From Tumebacillus sp. BK434 (GTDB lineage: Bacteria; Bacillota; Bacilli; Tumebacillales; Tumebacillaceae): DNA of 45,348 nt. The stretch spans positions 1 to 45,348 of the forward strand of contig NZ_SLXS01000013.1 of NCBI RefSeq assembly GCF_004340785.1. The letters are read 5' to 3'. Shown here in pieces: positions 23,362-32,911 of this stretch. The notes below the pieces were generated by a model, which worked only from the letters and a program-made list of their open reading frames with translations, did no database searches and had not been told where the DNA came from. The stretch's first letter is position 1, and every line of letters starts with the position of its first letter. The position numbers and the translations under genes were made by a program.

Positions 23362-23511
23362 ACCCTCGTACCTCCTCTTCTACCACTGATCCGCAACGTT
23401 AGCATCTACTGGGCATATTCGCTATTTTAGCACAGAATACGAGGCCCCTGCCTGTACTTTTAAAATGCCCCATCCCAGACAAGATATGGCCGCCAAATAC
23501 CCCCATGCATA

Positions 23512-23541
23512 AAGGGAGCCTGCCGTTTTGCAAGCTCCCTT
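23512..23541 (-). terminator. Terminator after DUF554 gene
   Basis: AAGGGAGC (23512-23519) pairs with GCTCCCTT (23534-23541); on the minus strand it is followed by TATG and so has a weak U-tract. It lies immediately past the DUF554 stop. Confidence 0.6.
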
Positions 23542-23545
23542 CGCC

Positions 23546-24256
23546 TTAATATCCATAGGGGATCAGGATCACTTTGATGATCGCCGCCACGAAAATCGCC
23601 GGCAGCAGATTGCCAACATTGATCTTCTTGATCTCCATCACGTTCAGCGAGATTCCCATGATCAAGATTCCGCCGGTCGCCGACATCACGGTGATCACCG
23701 GGTCGGACAGGAACCCGGCCAGCCACACGGCAGCCAGTGCGATCGCCCCTTGGTACAAAAAGACGGGGATCGCCGACAAGCCGACACCGATGCCCATCGC
23801 CGACGTGAAGAAGATCGCTGAGAATCCGTCCAGCATCGCCTTCGTATACAAGATTTTGTGCGACCCTTCCAGACCGCTCTCCAAAGCACCGACGATCGCC
23901 ATCGCCCCCACACAATAGACCAGCGAGGAAAACACGAACGCCTCCGCGATCTTGCCCTGTCCAAAGCGGCTCATCTTGCCTTCGATCCACTTGCCGAGCA
24001 AGTTCAGCTTGCCTTCGATGTCGAGCAGTTCCCCGATGATCCCGCCAAACACCAGCGACGCGATCACAATAAAGAAATCATACCCGTCCGCCGTCGCCAC
24101 ATCGACCACCATCGACAGCCCGATGACAAACACGGCCAGACCTAAGCCCTGCAAGATCGTCACCTTCATCCGATCCGGAATCCGGCTCATCAGCCCGCCG
24201 ATCGCCACGCCAATCAGAATCGCGACCGCATTCACAACCGTCCCCAACAGAGACAT
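23546..24256 (-). CDS. DUF554 membrane protein (possible transporter)
   Basis: A 236-residue polytopic membrane protein: MSLLGTVVNAVAILIGVAIG, GLGLAVFVIGLSMVVDVATA, VIASLVFGGIIGELLDIEGK, VFSSLVYCVGAMAIVGALES, FFTSAMGIGVGLSAIPVFLY and MSATGGILIMGISLNVMEIK. These match DUF554 (YdfK/YqgA-like). Function unknown. The ATG at 24256 has GGGAG eight bases upstream. The tandem repeat region starts only about 15 bases upstream of the start codon. Confidence 0.9.
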   Translation of the reverse strand: MSLLGTVVNAVAILIGVAIGGLMSRIPDRMKVTILQGLGLAVFVIGLSMVVDVATADGYDFFIVIASLVFGGIIGELLDIEGKLNLLGKWIEGKMSRFGQGKIAEAFVFSSLVYCVGAMAIVGALESGLEGSHKILYTKAMLDGFSAIFFTSAMGIGVGLSAIPVFLYQGAIALAAVWLAGFLSDPVITVMSATGGILIMGISLNVMEIKKINVGNLLPAIFVAAIIKVILIPYGY

Positions 24257-24270
24257 CCTTCCGACTCCCT

Positions 24271-24690
24271 CTCTTCTGCCTGACACAGCACGCAATCTTG
24301 ACGTCTCTACTCACAATCAACCTTATCAGAAGCTAGATCCACTCACGCTTCTGCCTGACAAGTCTGCAAGGTCAGCCACTGCCAACAAATCATCCTATTA
24401 TGATCCACGCTCATTCTTTTGCATTACATCGCACGCGATCTCGGTAATGCTACTCACAATCAACCTATCAAGAGCCAGATCCTCACATTCTTCTGCCTGA
24501 CATGTCTGCAAGATCAGCCACTGCCGTCACAATCATCCTTACTATGGATCTAGACTCAATCTTTTGCAAAACATAGCACGCAATCTCGGCAACCTACTCA
24601 CAATCAACCTATCAAGAGCTAAACCCTCTCACTCTTCTACCTGACAAGTCTGCGAGATCAGCTTCCGTAATAACACAGCATGTCAGCGAA
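24271..24690. repeat. Diverged intergenic tandem repeat, ~144-bp period
   Basis: The 472-base gap between the DUF554 start and the cysteine desulfurase stop has no gene but holds a tandem array. Units begin with CTACTCACAATCAACC at 24307, 24450 and 24594 (periods 143 and 144). Shared blocks inside the units include TTCTGCCTGACA, GTCTGCAAG/GATCAG, CTTTTGCA and GCACGC(A/G)ATCT. A shortened partial copy (CTCTTCTGCCTGACA then CAGCACGCAATCT) precedes the first unit at 24271, and the third unit fades near 24690. Confidence 0.88.
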
Positions 24691-24728
24691 CGTTCGCACA
24701 TTCTTCCCTACCGAGAGCTGCAACTGCT

Positions 24729-25868
24729 TCAGCCTGCGATCTCCGCGACCGCATCCAGCAGCGCCTGCACGTCCTCTGAGGTGGTAAACAGCCCTATAGA
24801 GGCTCGGACTACCCCTTGCTCAAGGGTGCCGATCGTCTCGTGTGCGACAGGGGCGCAGTGCAGCCCGGAGCGTACACAGATGCCATAATTACGATCTAAA
24901 ATAAAGCCGACTTCATGCGACTCATAGCCGGCAATCGTAAACGAAACGATCGGCACTCGCGGCTCGCCAAGCGGCGGGCCATACACCGTAACGCCTGCGA
25001 TCGATTCCAGTCCCTGATGCAGTTGATATGCTAATGTTTCCTCATGTTCCCGAACCTTGTCAAGACCTTTACTTTCCAGATACGTTATCCCTGCCAACAA
25101 CCCGGCAATCCCGACGGTGTTCCGCGTGCCGGCCTCATAGCGATCCGGTCGGGTCTTCGGCATCTCCAACAGCTCCGAATATCCGCCCGTCCCGCCGTGC
25201 ATCAGCGGCTCCAGTTCCACCTCCGGGTGCAAATACAGCCCGCCGGTGCCCTGCGGCCCATACAGGCTCTTATGCCCGGTAAACGCCAACATGCCGATGT
25301 TCATCGCTTCCACGTCGATCGGATACACGCCCGCCGTCTGGCACACATCGACCATCAGCACGATGCCATGTTCCTTGGCGATCTTCCCGATCTCTTCAAC
25401 CGGCAACAGGGTTCCGGTCAGATTCGACCCATGCGTAACGACGATCAGCTTCGTATTCTCCCGAATCGCCTCCCGCACCGACTCCGCCAGCAGGCGTCCC
25501 CGCGCATCTCCCTGCACATAGGTAAGCTCCACCCCGCGCTCCCGCCGCACATACTCCAGCGGTCGGCGCACCGAGTTATGTTCCAACATCGTGGTAATCG
25601 CATGATCCCCCGGCTCCAACAGCCCGAGAATCCCCATATTCAGCGCTTCCGTTGCATTCTGCGTAAAAATAATATTGTCCGGATTCTTCACGCCAAACAG
25701 CCCGGCCACCTTGCGCCGCGCCTCAAAAATCACCCGCGAAGCCTTCATCGAAAGCGCATGACTCCCCCGCCCCGGATTCGCCCCATACTCCCGCAAGCAC
25801 TCCTCCATCTTCGCCGCCACCTCGGCCGGCTTCGGCCACGAACTCGCCGCATTATCGAAATAAATCAC
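24729..25868 (-). CDS. Cysteine desulfurase-family aminotransferase class V
   Basis: A 379-residue PLP enzyme related to SufS/CsdA. It starts MIYFDNAASSWPKPAEV. The PLP Lys is in FTGHKSLYGPQG; the Asp/Gln pair is in LMVDVCQTAGVYPID; the sulfur-accepting Cys is in CVRSGLHCAPVAHETIG (R.G.HC). The subgroup resembles the stand-alone TIGR01977-type desulfurases (E. faecalis EF2568-like), which release sulfur (or possibly selenium) from cysteine as a persulfide. GTG at 25868 has GGAGGAGG nine bases upstream; the in-frame TTG at 25889 overlaps that Shine-Dalgarno. It is not next to suf genes here; a DUF3343 carrier-like protein lies 4 kb away. Confidence 0.9.
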   Translation of the reverse strand: MIYFDNAASSWPKPAEVAAKMEECLREYGANPGRGSHALSMKASRVIFEARRKVAGLFGVKNPDNIIFTQNATEALNMGILGLLEPGDHAITTMLEHNSVRRPLEYVRRERGVELTYVQGDARGRLLAESVREAIRENTKLIVVTHGSNLTGTLLPVEEIGKIAKEHGIVLMVDVCQTAGVYPIDVEAMNIGMLAFTGHKSLYGPQGTGGLYLHPEVELEPLMHGGTGGYSELLEMPKTRPDRYEAGTRNTVGIAGLLAGITYLESKGLDKVREHEETLAYQLHQGLESIAGVTVYGPPLGEPRVPIVSFTIAGYESHEVGFILDRNYGICVRSGLHCAPVAHETIGTLEQGVVRASIGLFTTSEDVQALLDAVAEIAG

Positions 25869-25936
25869 TCCACTCAACCTCCTCCACAACCAACGCTTTT
25901 CAAAAACCCCCGCACACCCCCAGCCCCCTTGGGGGA

Positions 25937-26046
25937 GGGCGGGAGATGCGGAGTGGTGAAATTGAAATCTTATACCCTACCGAAAAAACGGTCTTACTCA
26001 ATCAAAGGGTTCAGATTTCACCGTGAACCCGGAGCATCTCCCGCCC
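25937..26046. repeat. Large imperfect inverted repeat
   Basis: The 307-base gap between parB's stop and the desulfurase start has no gene. GGGCGGGAGATGC (25937-25949) is the exact reverse complement of GCATCTCCCGCCC (26034-26046). Inward from these arms GGTGAAAT on the left mirrors ATTTCACC on the right, and ACCGAAAAAACGGT is a further inner palindrome, so the 110 bases can fold into a long cruciform. A smaller hairpin, CCCCCTTGGGGG, lies just left of it. Confidence 0.75.
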
Positions 26047-26175
26047 GGACCCGACCACCCAACCTGCGCCTGCCGCTTCCTTTAAACTCCCCGCAAATAC
26101 ACGTATAGCGGAATCCTCCGCTACTGGCTCTCACACCTACCAGTATCGGATGACCCCGCTATCCCTATCCCTCGC

Positions 26176-27024
26176 TTACGACTCCTGCAACAAACTCAAA
26201 ATCCGTTCCAGATCATCTGTCGAGAAGTACTCAATCTCAATCTTCCCACGCTTTTTCCCTTGCAAAATCTTCACACCCGTCCCCAGCCGCGTCCGAAACT
26301 CCTCTTCATACTGCTTCAGAACAGGATTCGGCTTCGCAGCCTTCTTCGGCTCGCGCTGTTGCAGATTTTGCATCCGGTTCACCAAATGCTCCACCTGCCG
26401 GACCGACAGCTCCTCATCGATCGTCTTCTCGGCCAGGGCGATCTGCTGCTTCTTGTCCTGAATACCGAGCAGCGCCCGCGCATGACCCATCGACAATGTT
26501 CCACGTGAAACATGTTCGCGGATCTCCCCCGGCAAATTCAACAAACGCAGCATGTTTGCCACATGAGACCGGGACTGCCCGACCTTCTTGGCCAACACAT
26601 CTTGCGTCATGTCGAACTTCTCCATCAGGCTCTGATACGCTTCTGCCACTTCGATCGGATTCAGATCCTCACGCTGCAAGTTCTCAATCAGCGCGATCTC
26701 ATTCATCTGGAGATCCGTAAAGTCACGCACCACCACCGGCACTTCGGTCAGACCGGCCAGCTTCGAAGCGCGCAGCCGGCGTTCCCCGGCCACCACTTCA
26801 TAGCCGCGGACAGCCGCCCGCACGATCAGCGGCTGGATCACGCCATGCTCACGAATCGACGCTGCCAATTCCTCGATCTTCTCATCATCGAACACACGAC
26901 GCGGCTGATACGGGTTCGGACGCAATTCCGCTACAGCAACGCTGGAAACCGGCTCGTCCCCTTTCGGATTCGAGTTGAAGATCGCTTCCAATCCCCGCCC
27001 GAGTCCGCTTGCACGCTTATTCAT
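26176..27024 (-). CDS. parB: Chromosome partitioning protein ParB (Spo0J)
   Basis: A 282-residue CTP-dependent DNA clamp that loads at parS and recruits SMC. N-terminal MNKRASGLGRGLEAIF, the CTPase domain with NPYQPRRVFDDEKIEELAAS and the GERRLRASKLAGL motif (GERR nucleotide contact), LIENLQREDLNPIEVAEAY, the HTH VGQSRSHVANMLRLLNLP and SMGHARALLGI, and the C-terminal dimer domain ending LERILSLLQES. The start ATG overlaps the parA stop (ATGA). A parS site lies inside the gene. Confidence 0.97.
   Translation of the reverse strand: MNKRASGLGRGLEAIFNSNPKGDEPVSSVAVAELRPNPYQPRRVFDDEKIEELAASIREHGVIQPLIVRAAVRGYEVVAGERRLRASKLAGLTEVPVVVRDFTDLQMNEIALIENLQREDLNPIEVAEAYQSLMEKFDMTQDVLAKKVGQSRSHVANMLRLLNLPGEIREHVSRGTLSMGHARALLGIQDKKQQIALAEKTIDEELSVRQVEHLVNRMQNLQQREPKKAAKPNPVLKQYEEEFRTRLGTGVKILQGKKRGKIEIEYFSTDDLERILSLLQES
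26497..26512. promoter_or_regulatory. parS site within parB
   Basis: TGTTCCACGTGAAACA matches the parS consensus TGTTNCACGTGAAACA exactly. It is inside the parB coding region, where B. subtilis also has one. Confidence 0.95.
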
Positions 27025-27779
27025 GCCCCGACCACTTCCTTTGCGAGTTCCAGATAGACCTCAGCACCACGCGAGCGCGGATCATACTGAATGATCGACT
27101 GGCCATGCGAAGGAGCTTCCCCGAGGCGCACGTTGCGCGGAATCACCGTCGTGTACACCTTCTCGCGGAAATACTTCTTCACTTCCTCGATCACTTGCAG
27201 ACCCAGGTTGGTCCGCGCGTCGAGCATCGTCAACAGCACACCTTCGATCTCCAGCGACGTGTTCAGATGCTTCTGCACCATCCGAATCGTATTCAACAGC
27301 TGGCTCAGCCCCTCCAGCGCATAATACTCGCACTGGATCGGAATCAAAACGGAGTCGGACGCCGTCAGCGCATTCACCGTCAACAACCCCAACGATGGCG
27401 GGCAGTCGATCAGCATGTAATCAAACTGTGACTTCAGCGGCTGCAAAGCCTGACGCAGTCTGACTTCGCGCGACATCGTCGACACCAATTCAATCTCCGC
27501 CCCGGCCAGTTGGATCGTCGCCGGGAGAATTTTTAAATTCGGAACTTCCGTATCGTTGACCGCTTCGCTCGCGTTCACTTCGTTAATCAGCACATCATAA
27601 ATATCATAGCGCACATCGGCTTTATTAATGCCAATCCCGGAGGTCGTGTTCCCCTGCGGGTCGATATCGATCAAAAGCACGCGCTTGCCAAGACTGGCCA
27701 AGCATGCACCGAGGTTCACCGATGTCGTGGTTTTGCCCACGCCACCTTTTTGGTTCGCCACTGCGATGACTCTCGCCAT
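27021..27779 (-). CDS. parA: Chromosome partitioning ATPase ParA (Soj)
   Basis: A 252-residue deviant Walker ATPase: MARVIAVANQKGGVGKTTTS (KGGVGKTT motif), VLLIDIDPQGNTTSGIGI, YMLIDCPPSLGLLTVNALTA. It binds DNA non-specifically and, with ParB, controls origin segregation and DnaA activity. The ATG at 27779 has GAGGGTG six bases upstream; two further in-frame ATG codons lie just before it. It overlaps parB by four bases. Confidence 0.97.
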   Translation of the reverse strand: MARVIAVANQKGGVGKTTTSVNLGACLASLGKRVLLIDIDPQGNTTSGIGINKADVRYDIYDVLINEVNASEAVNDTEVPNLKILPATIQLAGAEIELVSTMSREVRLRQALQPLKSQFDYMLIDCPPSLGLLTVNALTASDSVLIPIQCEYYALEGLSQLLNTIRMVQKHLNTSLEIEGVLLTMLDARTNLGLQVIEEVKKYFREKVYTTVIPRNVRLGEAPSHGQSIIQYDPRSRGAEVYLELAKEVVGA

Positions 27780-27852
27780 GAGCATCACCCTCTTTCAAAA
27801 CGTTAAGACGCATCCTTCATTTTACAAGATAAAGCGTAAAAAGGGTAGCATG

Positions 27853-27877
27853 CAAAAAAGCAGGCTTGTCGCCTGCT
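27853..27877 (-). terminator. Terminator between noc and parA
   Basis: On the minus strand AGCAGGC, loop GACAA, GCCTGCT, then TTTTT. It is about 40 bases past the noc stop and upstream of parA, so the parAB pair has its own promoter. Confidence 0.85.
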
Positions 27878-27918
27878 GGAATGAATTTCGAATATAGCGA
27901 GGAATTTGAGCATAAAAC

Positions 27919-28785
27919 TTACGATTTTGATTTCGGCACACGAATTACAAATTGGTAGTAGTCCTCGTGATCCTCTTCTTCTTTCTCACAATGAATTCCG
28001 CTTTGCACGATCATGTCGAGCGACTGGCGAATCGTGTTCACAGCAAGGCGAATGTCGCGGGAGAACGAAATCTTTCGCGGCTTCTTGACCGGAACCTGCG
28101 CTTCCAACAGCGCCTTGACGCGCGTTTCCGTCTGCTTGACGTTCATTTCTTTATCTATGATTTCCTGCAACACCTTCAGCTGCAATTCCTCTTGCCCCAG
28201 TGCCAGCAGTGCGCGGGCATGGCGCTCCGAGATCTTGCGCGCCATCAGCGACTCCTGCACAGCTTGCGGGAGATTCAAGAGGCGCAGTTTGTTGGCGATC
28301 GTCGACTGCCCTTTGCCCAAACGCTGGGCCAGACTTTCCTGGGTCAGCCCATGCAGTTCCAACAGCTTCGCGTACGCCACCGCTTCTTCAATCGCAGTCA
28401 GCCCTTCACGCTGCAAGTTCTCGATCACCGCAACCGATGCGGCCTGCGTGTCGGTCAACTCGCGGATGATGGCCGGAATCGACTCCATGCCGAGCTTGGT
28501 GCAAGCGCGCCAACGGCGCTCCCCTGCGATCAGTTCATATCTATCGCCAACTTTGCGAACGACGATCGGTTGAATCATCCCGTGGGTGCGGATTGTCTGC
28601 GCTAACTCCTCGATGCGTTCATCGTCAAAAATCGTTCTCGGCTGATAGGGGCTGGAAACGATCTGGTCGATTGGAATCTGCTGCACCTCTTCATAAGCTT
28701 GAGCTGCATCCTGCCCGGCCACTGCCGTCATCGCTTCTTCCCGATCACCCAGACCGAAAATCCGTGACAATTGCTCTTTCACCAC
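27919..28785 (-). CDS. noc: Nucleoid occlusion protein Noc
   Basis: A 288-residue ParB paralogue that binds NBS sites and the membrane and blocks FtsZ assembly over the nucleoid. N-terminal (M)[17 protein letters not shown] is the membrane-targeting amphipathic segment. Then [53 protein letters not shown], the [21 protein letters not shown] and [12 protein letters not shown], and a C-terminal dimer domain. I take GTG at 28785 (or 28782), after AGGTGGGTG; longer starts add residues not found in the family. It is adjacent to rsmG and parAB as in other Bacilli. Confidence 0.93.
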   Translation of the reverse strand: MVKEQLSRIFGLGDREEAMTAVAGQDAAQAYEEVQQIPIDQIVSSPYQPRTIFDDERIEELAQTIRTHGMIQPIVVRKVGDRYELIAGERRWRACTKLGMESIPAIIRELTDTQAASVAVIENLQREGLTAIEEAVAYAKLLELHGLTQESLAQRLGKGQSTIANKLRLLNLPQAVQESLMARKISERHARALLALGQEELQLKVLQEIIDKEMNVKQTETRVKALLEAQVPVKKPRKISFSRDIRLAVNTIRQSLDMIVQSGIHCEKEEEDHEDYYQFVIRVPKSKS

Positions 28786-28917
28786 CGAACTCACCCACCT
28801 ACTCCTATGTACATGCACGTAAAACTTCTCAACATACTTCGGCAAAACTGCGGATTTTTCCTGCTATTCAGCCACAGACTGCAAATGTTCCTATCTTTTT
28901 ACAAAAAACGACTTAAC

Positions 28918-29640
28918 TTAAAGCGGGCTTTTTGCCGGGGTTCCCGCCTTGCGCGGATATTGTTTCGGCGTGGCTTTGATTTTTTCAACAACGATGATGT
29001 TGCGCTCGCCTTCTTCGAAGGGCAGCGCTGTTTTCACCACTTCGACGACGCGCCCGCCGAGCACGTCGAGCGCTTTCTTCGCTTCCGACACCTCGTTGTC
29101 CGCATCCGGCCCTTTCATCGCAAAGAAGTGTCCGCCCGTCTTCACATACGGCAGGCACAGTTCCAACAGCACATTCAGGCGCGCCACGGCGCGGGCGGTC
29201 ACCTGGTCATACTGTGCCCGCCACAGGTCCGGCTTGGCGAAGTCTTCCGCCCGGCCATGCACCGCTTTAAAGCTTTTCACTCCTAACGCGCTGCCGAGCT
29301 CGTTCAAAAAGCCGATCCGCTTGTTTAGCGAGTCCAGCACCGTCACCTGCAGTTCCGGTGCCGCGATGTGCACCGGCAGCGACGGAAAACCAGCCCCGGC
29401 GCCGACATCGAGCAACGTGCCGCTCCGTTGAAAGCGCGACACCGACAACAGCGTCATCGAATCGTAAAAATGCTTCACATACACGCCTTGCTCATCGGTG
29501 ATCGCCGTGAGGTTCATCTTTTCGTTCCACTCGACCAGCCAATTGAAATAGGTCTCATATTGCCCCAACTGTTCGTCAGACAGCGTGAGCCCCAGTTTTG
29601 CTGCCACTTGCGTCTTGAAGAAGGTCTGCACCTCAGACAT
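28918..29640 (-). CDS. rsmG: 16S rRNA (guanine-N7) methyltransferase RsmG
   Basis: A 240-residue SAM-dependent methyltransferase that makes m7G at the 530-loop of 16S rRNA. Motifs: [47 protein letters not shown] (SAM motif I), [27 protein letters not shown] and [13 protein letters not shown]. The ATG at 29640 has GAGGAG eight bases upstream and overlaps the mnmG stop by eight bases. Loss of this gene gives low-level streptomycin resistance in several bacteria. It is intact here. Confidence 0.97.
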   Translation of the reverse strand: MSEVQTFFKTQVAAKLGLTLSDEQLGQYETYFNWLVEWNEKMNLTAITDEQGVYVKHFYDSMTLLSVSRFQRSGTLLDVGAGAGFPSLPVHIAAPELQVTVLDSLNKRIGFLNELGSALGVKSFKAVHGRAEDFAKPDLWRAQYDQVTARAVARLNVLLELCLPYVKTGGHFFAMKGPDADNEVSEAKKALDVLGGRVVEVVKTALPFEEGERNIIVVEKIKATPKQYPRKAGTPAKSPL

Positions 29641-31519
29641 TCGCTGCACTCCTCTTTCCGTGAGATTCCAGATAGACCATCAGGATCGAAATATCGGCCG
29701 GGTTGACGCCGGAGATGCGCGACGCCTGCCCGATCGAACGCGGGCGGATCTTGCTCATCTTCTCGCGCGACTCGGAAGACAGCCCTTTGATCACGCTGTA
29801 GTCGATGTCGTCCGGGATCAATTTCAGCTCCAACTTCTTCTGCTTTTCGATCTGCTGGTACGACTTTTCGATGTAACCGGCATACTTGGTCTGAATCTCC
29901 ACCTGCTCCGCCACTTCCGGGTGCAGCGCTTCCGGCGCCGGCGCGACTTCAGCCAGCACCTTGTACTCCACTTCCGGACGGCGCAGGAGCTGCTCCAGCG
30001 TCACGGCGTCGGCGATCGGTGCCGAGCCCAGCTCGGTCAGGCGGCCGTTGATTTCATCCGCCTTGACCCGGGTGGTGCGCAGGCGGCCTTTTTCACGCTC
30101 GATCGCTTCTTTTTTCTGCAGGAAGCGGGCAAAACGGTCATCGGGCACGAGGCCGATCTTGTGACCGAGCTCCATCAGGCGCAGGTCGGCGTTGTCATTG
30201 CGCAAGATCAGACGGTATTCGGCGCGTGAGGTCAGCAGGCGGTACGGCTCGTTGGTGCCTTTGGTGACCAGGTCGTCGATCATTACCGCGATGTAAGCAT
30301 CGGAGCGGTCGAGGATCACCGGATCGCGCTCTTGCGCATGCATCGCCGCGTTGATCCCGGCGACCAGACCCTGCCCTGCCGCTTCTTCATAACCGGACGT
30401 GCCGTTGATCTGGCCGGCTGTGAACAGCCCTTCCACCTCTTTGGTCATCAAGGTCAGCTGCAGTTGGGTCGGCACGATCGCATCGTATTCGATCGCGTAG
30501 CCCGGGCGCATCATCACGGCTTTTTCCAAGCCTTTGATCGTGCGCAGCATGCGCAGCTGCACCTCTTCCGGCAAGGACGTGGACAGCCCCTGCACGTAGT
30601 ACTCGGCCGTGTAGCGCCCTTCCGGCTCCAGGAAGATCTGGTGCGACGGACGCTCGGCGAAGCGGACGATCTTGTCTTCGATCGACGGGCAGTAGCGCGG
30701 GCCGGTGCCTTCGATCACGCCGGAAAACATCGGCGAGCGGTGCAGGTTTTCCTGAATCACCGCGTGGGTCGATTCGTTCGTATAGGTCAGCCAGCACGGC
30801 ATCTGTTCGCGCTGCTCGACATCGTCGGAGAATTGGAAATGGTACAACGCCTCATCGCCCGGCTGGATCTCCGTCGCCGAAAAATCGATGGAGTCGCGGT
30901 GCACGCGCGGCGGCGTACCCGTCTTGAAGCGGGTCAATTGGAAGCCGTGGCCGAGCAGCGAATCGGTCAATTTCATCGACGGCAGCTGGCCGCTCGGACC
31001 GCTCTGGTACTGCACTTCGCCCATGATGATCTTGCCGCGCAGGTAGGTGCCGGTCGTGACGACGACCGCTTTCGCCCGGTAGATCGCCCCGGTGTTGGTG
31101 ACAACGCCTGTGATGCGGCCGTTTGCCGACAGCAGCTCGTCGACCATCGCCTGGCGCACAGTCAGGTTGTGCGTCGACTCCACCGTCTCTTTCATCCGGT
31201 GCGAATAATAAAACTTGTCAGCCTGCGCCCGCAAGGCATGCACCGCCGGGCCTTTGCCGGTGTTGAGCAGCCGCATCTGCAGGTAGGTCAGGTCGGTGTT
31301 GCGGCCCATTTCGCCGCCCAGCGCGTCGATCTCGCGCACGACATTGCCTTTCGCCGGGCCCCCGACCGCCGGGTTGCACGGCATATACGCGATATGATCA
31401 AGCGAGATCGTCAGCATCAGCGTCTGGCAGCCGAGGCGCGCAGCCGCCAAAGCAGCTTCCACGCCGGCGTGTCCTGCGCCGATGACGATCACGTCATAAG
31501 TTCCAGCTTCGTAATGCAT
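29633..31519 (-). CDS. mnmG: tRNA uridine 5-carboxymethylaminomethyl modification enzyme MnmG
   Basis: A 628-residue FAD protein that with MnmE adds a carboxymethylaminomethyl group to U34 of certain tRNAs. FAD motif [20 protein letters not shown]; conserved [61 protein letters not shown] and [20 protein letters not shown]; and the C-terminal helical domain with [20 protein letters not shown]. The length is normal. It starts 12 bases after mnmE and overlaps rsmG. Confidence 0.97.
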   Translation of the reverse strand: MHYEAGTYDVIVIGAGHAGVEAALAAARLGCQTLMLTISLDHIAYMPCNPAVGGPAKGNVVREIDALGGEMGRNTDLTYLQMRLLNTGKGPAVHALRAQADKFYYSHRMKETVESTHNLTVRQAMVDELLSANGRITGVVTNTGAIYRAKAVVVTTGTYLRGKIIMGEVQYQSGPSGQLPSMKLTDSLLGHGFQLTRFKTGTPPRVHRDSIDFSATEIQPGDEALYHFQFSDDVEQREQMPCWLTYTNESTHAVIQENLHRSPMFSGVIEGTGPRYCPSIEDKIVRFAERPSHQIFLEPEGRYTAEYYVQGLSTSLPEEVQLRMLRTIKGLEKAVMMRPGYAIEYDAIVPTQLQLTLMTKEVEGLFTAGQINGTSGYEEAAGQGLVAGINAAMHAQERDPVILDRSDAYIAVMIDDLVTKGTNEPYRLLTSRAEYRLILRNDNADLRLMELGHKIGLVPDDRFARFLQKKEAIEREKGRLRTTRVKADEINGRLTELGSAPIADAVTLEQLLRRPEVEYKVLAEVAPAPEALHPEVAEQVEIQTKYAGYIEKSYQQIEKQKKLELKLIPDDIDYSVIKGLSSESREKMSKIRPRSIGQASRISGVNPADISILMVYLESHGKRSAANV

Positions 31520-31531
31520 CTGTACTCCCTC

Positions 31532-32911
31532 CTATTTCCCCAGGCAAAATTGCGAGAAGATCTGGTCGAGGAGATCCTCGCCAACCGCTTCCCCGATCAC
31601 TTCGCCAAGCGACATCCAGCAGTTTTTCACATCGACGGCGACCAGATCGAGCGTCATGCCCATCTGGGCGGAAGCGATCGCTTCGCTCATCTCGCGCATG
31701 CCTTTTTCCAACAGCGCCACATGGCGGGCGTTCGACACATAAGTTCCTTCTTTACCCTCAATGCCGCCCGAGAGGAACAGCTCTTCCACCGCCGCTTCCA
31801 ACTGTTCCAGCCCTACACCGGTCGCGACCGACGTCTCGACGATCCGCTTGCCTTCTGCAAGGCTCCGCAGCGCTTCCAGATCGATTCCGCGCGGCAGGTC
31901 CAGCTTGTTCAAGATCAAGATCGCCGGGTAAGGCATCACCGCGGCCAGCAGCTCGCGGTCGACGTCTTCCAAAGGGCGCGAGGCGTCGACCACGAACAAG
32001 ACCAGATCGGCCTGCTCCAGCGCCGAACGGGAGCGTTCAACCCCGATCTTTTCCACCACGTCTTCCGTCTCGCGAATCCCCGCCGTGTCGATGATGTTGA
32101 GCGGAATGCCGCGCAGGTTGATCATCTCTTCCAAAATGTCCCGCGTCGTGCCCGGAATGTCGGTGACGATGGCGCGGTTCGTGCGCGACAAAGCGTTCAA
32201 GAGCGACGACTTGCCGACGTTCGGCTTGCCGATGATCACCGTCTTCAGCCCTTCACGCAAAATCTTCCCAGTCGTGGCGCCGGCGAGCAGCTTTTCGATC
32301 TCCGCGACGACGACTTGGCCTTCGCGGATCACGTTTTGCGTGGTCACATCTTCCACGTCATGCTCCGGATAGTCGATCGTCACTTCGATGTGGGCGAGCA
32401 TCTCGACCATCTTCTGGCGCAGGGCCCTGATGTTCCCCGAGAGCTGCCCTTCCACCTGCGAGAGCGCGACTTTCATCGCCATGTCGGTCTTGGAGCGGAT
32501 CACGTCGATCACCGCCTCCGCCTGTGACAGGTCGATGCGTCCGTTCAAGAAGGCGCGCTTGGTAAATTCGCCAGGTTCGGCCAGCCGGGCGCCATGGTTC
32601 AAGACGAGGCGCAACACGCGCTGCACGGCGACGATCCCACCGTGACCCTGGATCTCCACCACCTCTTCGCCCGTGTAGGTGCGCGGCGCTTTCAAAACGG
32701 CGCAAAAAACCTCATCGACAGTCTCGCCCGTCTCCGGGTCGACGATGTGGCCATAGTTGAAGGTGTGGCTATCCACAGCAGAGAGCCGCTTCTTGCCCCG
32801 ATAAATTTTATCCACAACGGAGATCGCTTCACTTCCGGAGACGCGAATGATCGCGATGCTGCCTTCTCCGAGCGCGGTGGCGATCGCCGCGATCGTATCA
32901 AACTCATTCAT
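31532..32911 (-). CDS. mnmE: tRNA modification GTPase MnmE
   Basis: A 459-residue GTPase. N-terminal folate-binding domain MNEFDTIAAIATALGEGSIA and GHGGIVAVQRVLRLVLNHGA, then KRAFLNGRIDLSQAEAVID. The G domain has G1 IIGKPNVGKSSLLNAL, G3 LNIIDTAGIRETED, G4 LILNKLDLP. The C-terminus ends FSQFCLGK, the family's one-carbon-handling FC-GK motif. It dimerises with MnmG. The start at 32911 has GGGAGAG six bases upstream; a longer frame extends into the upstream DnaA-box region and is not credible. Confidence 0.97.
   Translation of the reverse strand: MNEFDTIAAIATALGEGSIAIIRVSGSEAISVVDKIYRGKKRLSAVDSHTFNYGHIVDPETGETVDEVFCAVLKAPRTYTGEEVVEIQGHGGIVAVQRVLRLVLNHGARLAEPGEFTKRAFLNGRIDLSQAEAVIDVIRSKTDMAMKVALSQVEGQLSGNIRALRQKMVEMLAHIEVTIDYPEHDVEDVTTQNVIREGQVVVAEIEKLLAGATTGKILREGLKTVIIGKPNVGKSSLLNALSRTNRAIVTDIPGTTRDILEEMINLRGIPLNIIDTAGIRETEDVVEKIGVERSRSALEQADLVLFVVDASRPLEDVDRELLAAVMPYPAILILNKLDLPRGIDLEALRSLAEGKRIVETSVATGVGLEQLEAAVEELFLSGGIEGKEGTYVSNARHVALLEKGMREMSEAIASAQMGMTLDLVAVDVKNCWMSLGEVIGEAVGEDLLDQIFSQFCLGK

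Noticed and set aside
24271-24690. Possible CRISPR array or transposon for the 144-bp repeats
   Set aside because: The units are diverged along their whole length, with no constant repeat/variable spacer pattern, no terminal inverted repeats and no transposase.
30332-32527. 731-codon rightward open frame
   Set aside because: Antisense to mnmG and mnmE, which are certain genes.
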